The position numbers and the translations under genes were made by a program. The notes under the pieces were generated by a model. It had not been told where the DNA came from. It saw nothing but the letters and a program-made list of their open reading frames with translations, and did no database searches. A stretch of 64,000 nt of DNA from Ciona savignyi (taxonomy: Eukaryota > Chordata > Ascidiacea > Phlebobranchia > Cionidae): contig CH000937.1 in NCBI GenBank assembly GCA_000149265.1, forward strand, positions 1,547 to 65,546, given 5' to 3'. This document shows, one piece after another, positions 56,078 to 64,000 of the stretch. Numbering within the stretch: the first letter of the stretch is position 1; the number at the start of each line of letters is the position of its first letter.

Positions 56078-57818
56078 CTAAAGAATTACAAGAGAAATTA
56101 CGCGATAATGCAAAAGAAATGAGCGAGCAATCCGTGCTGCCAATTGATATAGAACGTCGCATAAAGAGAGTCAACCTTCAAATCTGCAAAGTAAAACAAC
56201 ATGCAGATAAAGATTGGGAAACTGAAGCGTCTTCGTTGGAATGGAGAATGTGTATGGAACGAAAGCAAGCGCAAAGAGTTTATGGAACAACTGACCAAAG
56301 AATATCGATTAACGAAATATTCAATACAGCAAAGAAAATTGCAACAGATGAAGCTGAATGCAAGTTTAAAGATGAAAATTCTAAGAAAGTGTATATCAAA
56401 CAATATGATAACAATGTTGGGCTTACGGGATTACCCGGAATCGGTAAAACAACATTGACACAGACGGTGACTCAGTCCATCCTGGATAAATTAATTCTAC
56501 CTGGCACACAATATTTGTTTTACATCTTAATAAGAAATGTGAATTTTGACAAAAATGTCTCGGTTAGCCAGTTTCTTATTGAAAACAGCTTGCCAGGGCA
56601 AGACTACTCTGATGAAGAATACAAAGCCATAACCCAAGAGTTGCAGAACAATGCTAATGTTGTCATTGTGATGGACGGTCTGGATGAAGCTGGAGTTTCC
56701 TTCTCCACCACCACTCATCGCTGTCAATTGAATACAAAAGAGAAACCAGTGGACATCATCAAGAACTTGTTTAATGCTACTCTCCTACCAAATGCTGTTA
56801 AATTAGTCACTTCTAGACCAGGTCAATTTTATCAGATACACCAGGATTATCGTCCAATTATAGTTCTTGAAGTACTTGGTCTAGATAAAGCTGCACAAAA
56901 GGAACTAATAAAACAGATCTGTGGCGAGGAAAAGTATCCTGGGATTGAGGAGTTACTGGAGCAAAAGGCAAACCTTTCTGCTTTGTGCTATGTACCAGTC
57001 AATTGCATTTATATCACTGACAGCCTTCTCTCTGGAGTTGGTGACATAAATTCAATGACACAAGTGTTAATCTCAATACTTACCAAGTACATTTCTTCTG
57101 GCCATCTGAAAAATATGGACGAAGCAGAGCTCAGATTGGAGTTGATTAAACTTACTGAACTGGCATTCAGAGGATTTGAAAAAAAGAAGATTGTTTTTGA
57201 CAAAAACGACTTTGAGGAAGTGGATCTCTCGGATGCAGTGGTCGCAAACTTTCTACATACGTATGTTGAACAATCGACAGCCTTAAAAAGAAAAATCTTG
57301 GATGGTAAGAAGCGCAGTTATTTTGCTCATCTTACCTTACAAGAATTCTTTTGTGCGATTAATGTGATGCTCTTTATGCCATATGAATCACTAGCCGAAA
57401 AATGTTCAATGTTTAATGATGTTCACTGGGATGTTGTCGTTCGATTCGTGTTTGGTCTTTGCAATTCTTCTGCTTATAAGGAGATGAGAGACATCTTCTT
57501 AGCTTCACGTATCAAAGATTTGAGAAAAAGAAAAAGATGCTTTTAGAAATAGTTTCATGTCAGAATTTATGTGACAATTACACACTTATTAAAGTAGCTG
57601 GCTGGGTAAATGAATCTAACGACAAGGAAATATCGGCCACATTTGATGAGACCCTTCCAAGTGACGTGGAATTACACCTTCCAATTGATCCTTCTGAAGC
57701 CCACGACGTTGCATTTGCTTTGAAGTCATGTTCAGCATCTCACAACTTGAGTGTAGCGGCACTTGAAACTGGAGCTGTAATCTTTTTCCGTGGTTTACAA
57801 CATTCAACCAATCTCAAG
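56078..57818 (+). CDS. NLR-type NACHT exon, copy 2
   Basis: The acceptor GATGTTACAG ends at 56077. The exon runs about 1.74 kb to donor CTCAAG|GTTAGT, the usual single large NACHT exon of NLR genes. Counting from Met at 56119: Walker A GLPGIGKTT at about 104-112, Walker B VVIVMDGLDE at 181-190, sensor-1 type TSRPGQ near 231-236. A winged-helix region follows, and HLTLQEFFCAI is the conserved block near its end. The frame shifts once in an A-rich run near 57520-57540, after RIKDLRKR; the protein resumes at MLLEIVSCQNL and reaches the donor in phase 0. Upstream exons, for example a death or CARD domain, were not found. Expected role: cytoplasmic pattern recognition or inflammasome-like signalling. 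Confidence 0.85.
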
Positions 57819-58060
57819 GTTAGTTGAAAAAAATTAAAACAAAAATATTCTGTTGAAATAAGATTTTAAAATAAAAAATCGGAAAAAATAATTTCCACTT
57901 TGAAAATAACCACACTTTGTTAGTTTAACATACACGGCTCAGTTAAGTAATCCCCCACTGCTAGTTATTATCAAATGTATCAAATTACATTAAATCATGA
58001 AGAAAAAAATATCTGGCACATTCTATGAATAAATGGTGTACTATATTAATAAATTTTTAG

Positions 58061-58219
58061 ATCAAGCAGTTAAAATTGGGAATGGCGGATATGACCAACC
58101 TTACTAAGTATTTGGTCCAACGTATGAACGACATTGATCAACTTGAACTGATCGGTTGCAAACACCTGAGTGCCGCTATGAAGGAGCTCGGCCCAGCTAT
58201 TAATCAACGATCAAACATG
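58061..58219 (+). CDS. NLR copy 2, leucine-rich-repeat exon
   Basis: 53 codons, phase 0 both ends, acceptor ATAAATTTTTAG and donor ATG|GTAACC. It encodes LKLGMADMTNLTKYLVQRM and IDQLELIGCKHLSAAMKEL, typical LRR strand-helix alternation. The 242-bp intron 57819-58060 joins it to the NACHT exon. Later LRR exons are not seen in the remaining window. Confidence 0.75.
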
Positions 58220-58225
58220 GTAACC

Positions 58226-58530
58226 TAGGATAGGATAGGAGGATAGGATATTCATGTTTATCCCCGTGAATGGGAAAACCCCAGGGGTTATCACACGGGC
58301 AATCGTCAGATCACCTCGTGCCCATCGTCGGGTTACCGGAGCTATTGCAGTGTGTTGTATGTGATAGACACGTTCCTTCAATTTGGTAGAACCCATTAAT
58401 CCGCTGGGTTCAGGCAATGTCCGTAAAGTGCCTTGCCCAAGGACACAACCGACTAGCTAGCGACCAGTTTCGCACCTGCAACCTTTCGATTGAAAGGCGA
58501 CGCACTTAACCGCTAGACCATCGGGCCGGA
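58226..58530 (-). mobile_element. Full-length SINE just inside an NLR intron
   Basis: The tail (GGATAGGATAGG) starts six bases after the splice donor and the tRNA-like head ends GGGCCGG at 58530. AACCT flanks both sides as a possible target duplication. It is in reverse orientation relative to the gene. Confidence 0.9.
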
Positions 58531-58659
58531 CAACCTGTTGTTACATTAAAAACAACTTGTTCCTATCGAACACTAGCCGTGTAGAATATATTGCGTGTTA
58601 TGTAAATGCTGTTCCTATACGATTATTAACATAGCATAACCTTTTGTAGCAGTGCTCTA

Positions 58660-59010
58660 ACTTTAGACGGGTTTTGAACAGGGTAAGACAAGGGGTAAAC
58701 ATAGGTTAAGTATTTTATTGGGTGATCACGCAGCGTGCAGCCAGTTAAAGCGCTGTACACACAAGGGGCATAGGTTAAAGTTTAAGAGAACGGCTTAGCA
58801 AAGCTAGGCCGACCAAGTAATCTCTCATATTATGGAATTATACAAAGTTTATATAAGACTCATAACTCTCCGGCGTTGAACAGAACTCGCGAGAAACAAT
58901 TCATCGACTTACCGGCCAAAACAGGAAACTAATCGCAATTTCCCATGCACAAAATAAGGACACATGGCATAACGAATTAATAATAAAAATACGCTGCAAT
59001 ACAATTATAA
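58660..59010. repeat. Second copy of the 27290-27710 repeat
   Basis: GACGGGTTTTGAACAGGGTA, TTGGGTGATCACGCAG, CAGCCAG..AAAGCGCTGTACACA and GACACATGGCATAACGA are shared. Confidence 0.75.
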
Positions 59011-60027
59011 ACATGTGTGGGATTTTCTCACTTTATTTATATTACCCTAATTCATTAGCCGGATTGAAACATAAGAAAAAATTTAAAATCCACATTTAAT
59101 GTTTAGGAATGTGGTAAATCGCTGGTTCGATTTGTGAACATTATTCGTTTTTTACACAATTTTTGCTTGTGTAATATTTAAACGTGTTTATTACTGAAAA
59201 ACTAGTTGCGTTGTATTTACGACCCAGTACAATAAGTTTAGTTGGTGCAATGTCCGCTGTTTTTATTACAAACTCAACCCATTTTCACACAGTTAAAATA
59301 GAAATAGTGGTTCACACCTAGCTGTCCACGTGACCTATATTTATTTGGTTTATATTGTCGTGATTTTATAAACCAAAAAAAACAACCAGCAGAATGAACT
59401 AACGTACAGAAATGCCGAATAAAAACAAGAAGTTGCAGTGTGATCTATGCATGTAGTGATTATCAGAACTCAGTATCATCCACTGACGATTGCGACGAGG
59501 AAGACAGCATAAGGTGAACTTTTGGCTAAGCGACTAGCAGCGGCCAAATGCGCCTGCCCCTATAACAGCAACCGCTACCAAGATAATAATAGGCCTAAAG
59601 AAAAAGCAGCGGTGCTATATGAACATCTGTGTAATGAATTGGTTGATATGACGGGTTTATTTCAATGTTGTTGTTATTGTGTTATGTTTGTTTGTTTAAG
59701 GTTTGCACACTTTTCTTTATGTTCACCTTAGCGTTGTGCACTATCATTTTAAGATTTTGAAATACCTGGGTATATCTGGATAAAATATTTGGCACTGATG
59801 GTTTTCGCGCTTTTACCGTTGTCCGAGCTGAATGGATTTGTGGCGTTTCGTATTTGTTTGAATACGTGTTACCTGTTGTTTGATACTTAATCTGGACTGA
59901 CAATTCCCTTGCTAACCGTGCTACGATATGACCATTGCAAATCCGAGAAGGTTCTTTTTGTTCAGTGATGACGCTATGTCACCTGCGACGATCATAAAGC
60001 TTGTGTAAAAGTTTAGCTCCAACCCAT
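59011..60027. other. Spacer, no gene recognised
   Basis: AT-rich with short open stretches only. I see no splice-flanked coding segment. Confidence 0.4.
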
Positions 60028-60377
60028 GTGTGTACATATGTCGTCAGAACGGAGATTTATGTATCCTGGGACCTGGTCTTGGCCAAATAGATGCTAATGA
60101 AAAACCCTGGCCCCACATATATTACTGGAAATTGTAACATTTAGACGCGTCACGCGTGGAAAAAGTTTGTTCACGTGATCAAAACAATAAACAAAATTAA
60201 ACTATTTTAATGTCGATTGTGTTTTACGTACAAATTGGTATTTAGGTAGGCTAGCCACAGTCAGTAGTGTGGGGCCAGGAGTTTTTCACGTTTCTTATTG
60301 ACCGGGACCAGGTCCCAGAATCCGCTGCCGTCTATGTCTAGTATATAAATCTCCGTTCCGACTCCATATGTACACAC
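60028..60377. mobile_element. Fold-back element
   Basis: GTGTGTACATATG at the left pairs with CATATGTACACAC at the right. The arms of about 90-115 bp also share GGAACGGAGATTTAT-type, CTGGGACCTGGTC and CTGGCCCCACA blocks in inverted order. Its right end abuts the LINE fragment. Confidence 0.7.
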
Positions 60378-61015
60378 TATCAAATTGAACAAGTCAATTT
60401 ATTTAAATTTCTGGGTTTAACCATAGATAACAAACTATCATGGAAGCCACATATGCTTAATGTGGCCAAAACAATAAATGCAATCTTATTATGGTACGGA
60501 AAATCCGACTACTCATCAATCGTTCTTCTCTTTTATCACTATATCACTCACTGATTCTTAGTCACATTCAATATTGCATCTCCTCCTGGTGTTTTGGTAA
60601 CAAACAAATCTTAGCCAAATTACAGCGTGTGTGCAATAGGTATATTCGAATGATTTTTAACCTTGGTAAACGAAAAAAAAACTGTTAAAATAATGCAGCA
60701 ATATCAACTTCTGACTATATACGATATGCATAAACTCGAAATCTTGTCTATAATGCACCGGTGCAATTATCAAAAGCTTCCTACGGCCCTACTTCAATCT
60801 ATACAGTTAAAACCCATGACCACTAGGATGACGACCAGAAGCAAAACAAAATTTGCGATTCCATTCTGCAGTAAAACGATTTCCCAACAGTCCATAAAAT
60901 ATATTGGAACCAAATACTGGCATTAATTACCAATAAAAATTCGCGAAATTCAACCTCATTATAAATTTATTAAAGCTGTTAAACAACACCTCTTGAATAA
61001 TCCTCATCCCCTTCA
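60378..61015 (+). pseudogene. LINE RT C-terminal fragment
   Basis: Same family as 12600-17680: [66 protein letters not shown] and the closing FIKAVKQHLL. There is a frame change near 60680 in an A-run and a stop at 60924. Confidence 0.85.
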
Positions 61016-62998
61016 ATAAGTTTCTAGTCCATATACATTTATTAAAGTTTCTAGTACATATACATATATTGAAGTTTCTAGCGCATATGCATATGTGGAG
61101 CTCGCTATAGTTTTTTGAATAAAATTTGGTCGTCGGTAGCGGTTGGGTTAAGGCACTACCTGAGTTTCTAGCGAGCCGCGCTGTGGCCAAGGTTGACCTT
61201 TAAAACCACTGTACGCTTTAAACCACATAACGCTGCCTCCGTCTAATTCTCCTTGGTTTCAGAATATAATTCAAAGTCTCAGCATAAGGTTTATTTTCCA
61301 TCTTAGATACACACGTCATACAGTCATAGTTTCAGTATTCTAGTTAGTTTCGTTTTCGTTATATTCTTTCTTATCAACCACAATCGGTTATATATGAAAC
61401 TCTTACGTGGATAGAAAAGTGCTCTGGGGCAATACAAAACCACCAGACAGAACGTTTTAATTGTTCTGTAAAAATTACTCTTAACTGTTTACATGCGGAG
61501 AATAACATGTCAAAAAAACGATAATACACTCGGGAAGCAGTCATAAAACAATTAAAACACGTATAAGCTGACGTTGTCTTTTCCGTCGTCAAACAGGCGT
61601 TATACATATTATAATATACATAAAAGTATGCGGATTCAACACATATATTGAAATTTCTAGTACATATACATTTATTGAAGTTTCTAGTGCATACACATAT
61701 ATTGAAGTTTTTAGTGCATATACATATATTGAAGATTTTAGTCTATATACATATATTGAAGTTTCTAGTGCATATACATATATTGAAGTTTCTAGTGCAT
61801 ATACATATATTGAAGTTTCTAGTGCATATACATATATTGAAGTTTCTAGTACATGTACATTTTTGAAGTTTCTAGTGCATAACTGCATATACATATATTG
61901 AAGTTTCTAGTGCATATACATATATTGAAGATTTTAGTGCATATACATATATTGAAGTTTCTAGTGCATATACATATATTGAAGTCTTAGTCCATATACA
62001 TATATTGAAGTTTCTAGTGCATATACATATATTGAAGTTTCTAGTACATGTACATTTTAGAAGTTTCTAGTGCATATACATATATTGAAGTTTCTAGTGC
62101 ATATGCATATATTGAAGTTTCTAGTGCATAACTGCATATACATATATTGAAGTTTTTAGTGCATATACATATATTGAAGATTTTAGTGCATATACATATA
62201 TTGAAGTTTCTAGTGCATTTACATATATTGAAGTTTCTAGTGCATATACATATATTGAAGTTTCTAGTACATTTTTGAAGTTTCTAGTGCATATACATAT
62301 ATTGAAGTTTCTAGTGCATATACATATATTGAAGTTTCCAGTGCATATACATATATTGAAGTTTCTAGTGCATATACATATATTGAAGTTTCTAGTGCAT
62401 ATACATATATTGAAGTTTCTAGTGCATACACATATATTAAAGTTTTTAGTGCATATACATACATTGAAGTTTCTAGTGCATATACATATATTGGAGATTT
62501 TAGTACATTTTTGAAGTTTCTAGTGCATATACATATATTAAGGTTTCTAGTGCATATACATATATAGAAGTTTCTAGTGCATATACATATATAGAAGTTT
62601 CTAGTGCATATACATATATTGAAGTTTCTAGTGCATATACATATATTGAAGTTTCTAGTGCATATACATATATTGAAGTTTCTAGTGCATATACATATAT
62701 TGAAGTTTCTAGTGCATATACATATATTGAAGTTTCTAGTGCATATACATACATTGAAGTTTCTAGTGCATATACATATATTGGAGATTTTAGTACATTT
62801 TTGAAGTTTCTAGTGCATATACATATATTAAAGTTTCTATTGCATATACATTTATTGAAGTTTCTAGTGCATATACATATATTGAAGTTTCTCGTACATA
62901 TACATATATTGACGTTTCTAGTGCATATACATATATTGTAGTTTCTAGTGCATATACATAACATATGCTAGTGCATATACATATATTGAAGTTTCTTC
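61016..62998. repeat. 27-bp minisatellite, about 50 units, split by a solo LTR
   Basis: The unit is centred on GTTTCTAGTGCATATACATA and is 27 bp, that is nine codons. Three units stand before the LTR insertion and the rest follow 61642. A larger block ending ...GGAGATTTTAGTACATTTTTG is itself repeated (about 62275-62514 and 62561-62804). It is open on both strands because of the period, which is not evidence of a gene. Confidence 0.93.
61094..61641. mobile_element. Solo LTR, 548 bp, in the minisatellite
   Basis: It starts TGTGGAGCTCGC and ends TTCAACA, flanked by CATA at 61090-61093 and 61642-61645. GCTCGC, the AGCGGTTGG region and CTAGCGAGCCGCGCTGTGG match landmarks of the LTR at 18706-19322, indicating a related family. 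Confidence 0.72.
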
Positions 62999-63011
62999 CC
63001 ATCATCTAGGT

Positions 63012-63653
63012 CAGGGTTGTCTAACCTTTTTGGTCAAAGGGCCACAAGCAATTTACGAATAATTGGGCGGGCCAGTTAGCATATTGCTTGCTTTTTGTTT
63101 TTTATTTGTCATATTCTATGACACTGCAGAGTACAAAAGATAGTCAAATATCGGTTATTAAACGCTTCTGTTCTCGATTAAGACGGTTGACGACTAAAAA
63201 TTGAGATTTTTACGTCTCAGACGTCGAACATTAATTCGGAACACAACTAAACCTAGCCTATTACTGCCTGACCCTTACAACACATGGAGAGGATGTGGAC
63301 GTATAACAATATTGGAAATGTAATGCGAAACAATTTGTATTCTGATGCAATAAAATTAACTTGAAAGCATCCTTTTTTTAATGACGTGTTTTAACAACTG
63401 TTCGTTTTTCCGTCTTTTCCGGTCCCTGTGTCGTGATTATATTTGTTTGCCATTTTTAAATACTGGAACAAAAAATAAATAAACTAACTAAACTAAAAGA
63501 AACAAACTTTAAATGCCAATTTTTGGGAATGTAAGTTCACCATAAACCACGTAGCAATTAAGCTGATAATATTGGTCATTTCGAAAAACTCGCGCGGGCC
63601 ACTTAGTACATTGGCCCACCACTTAGTACCAGTGGCCCATAATGGCAATCCTA
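63012..63653. mobile_element. hAT-like remnant with nested LINE 3' end
   Basis: The left end CAGGGTTGTCTAACCTTTTT with GGGCCACA following, and the right end TGGCCCATAATGGCAATCCTA, are the usual hAT-type ends in inverted orientation. GGGCCACTTAGTAC and its neighbour are repeated near the right end. No intact 8-bp duplication remains. Confidence 0.65.
63360..63495 (+). mobile_element. LINE 3' UTR fragment inside the hAT remnant
   Basis: GACGTGTTTTAACAACTGTT, TGTGTCGTGATTATAT, TTTGCCATTTTTAAATACTG and an AATAAACTAACTAAACTA tail match the 3' end of the LINE at 12606-12790. Confidence 0.78.
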
Positions 63654-63679
63654 AAATTTTATTTCAGTCTACAAAACTA

Positions 63680-63795
63680 TTTCATAATCAACAAAAATAT
63701 TTTCAAATGGACAAAAATATTTTCAAATTGACAAAAATATTTTCAAATCGACAAAAATATTTTCAAATCGACAAAAATATTTTCAAATCGGCTAT
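63680..63795 (+). repeat. 20-bp tandem repeat
   Basis: Six units of ACAAAAATATTTTCAAATCG with minor changes; related ACAAAACTATTT pieces trail to the window end. Confidence 0.85.
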
Positions 63796-64000
63796 TTCGA
63801 CGATCCGCAAATCTTGAGTTTTGCAGATCCACAAATCTTTTTTTTTTTTAATTTTTATTACCAATCGGCAAAACTCTTCAAAACTCTTGCCAATCCAGAA
63901 ATCTTTTTTTGCAGCCAATCGACAAAACTATTTTGTCAATTGGCAAAACTTTTTTAGGAACTGCAAATCTGGAATATCAAATGGGGAGAGAATTAAGCGA

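Noticed and set aside
61589-62964. Long open frames of nine-residue repeats on both strands
   Set aside because: They result from the 27-bp period of a minisatellite; both strands are equally open, with no start context or flanking exons.

Overview
The window looks like a piece of a compact, AT-rich invertebrate chordate genome. My best guess is a tunicate of the genus Ciona. The reasons are small spliceosomal introns with clean GT/AG sites, many copies of a tRNA-headed SINE with a GGATA-type tail, BEL/Pao and non-LTR retrotransposons, a NACHT (NLR-type) gene, and minisatellites scattered through introns and spacers. The genus is inferred from memory of that SINE family and was not tested by alignment. 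Host exons below were built by hand from reading frame, splice signals and phase agreement.

Region 1 (1-11 kb) holds two host genes. A plus-strand gene (1467-6689) has a coiled-coil-like N-terminal part, a segment resembling the C-terminal half of a neuralized homology repeat, and a terminal RING-HC exon. Its last intron carries a 43-bp minisatellite that repeats the preceding exon-intron junction. A minus-strand gene (10823-9739) encodes a signal peptide, an H-type-lectin-like domain and the start of a C-type lectin domain. A 23-bp minisatellite of about 1.4 kb (7690-9056) lies between them.

Region 2 (11-41.8 kb) is mostly mobile DNA. It has a PHD/endonuclease/RT LINE on the minus strand with a 453-bp insert flanked by a 7-bp target duplication. 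A decayed BEL/Pao element follows; it was hit by a solo LTR (4-bp duplication) and by a chimera of 18S rRNA fused to a SINE 3' body. Next come a 1.1-kb tandem duplication split by another LINE, a 4.3-kb unit with terminal inverted repeats and a large hairpin of GGGGTTCAGTTGT-type repeats, and several degenerate repeat families with no coding signal.

Region 3 (41.8-48.3 kb) is a complete BEL/Pao retrotransposon with 461/462-bp LTRs that are about 99% identical, a TTAGT target duplication, and recognisable gag, protease, RT/RNase H and integrase that are nevertheless broken in many places.

Region 4 (48.3-59 kb) is an immune-type locus. It has a possible small secreted protein (minus strand), a Gln-rich terminal exon, and two tandem copies of a NACHT exon. 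The first copy is cut by a 100-N assembly gap; the second continues into a leucine-rich exon whose donor is followed a few bases later by a full-length SINE.

Region 5 (59-64 kb) is again repeats: a fold-back element, a LINE 3' portion, a 27-bp minisatellite open in both directions and split by a solo LTR, and a hAT-like remnant holding a LINE 3' end.
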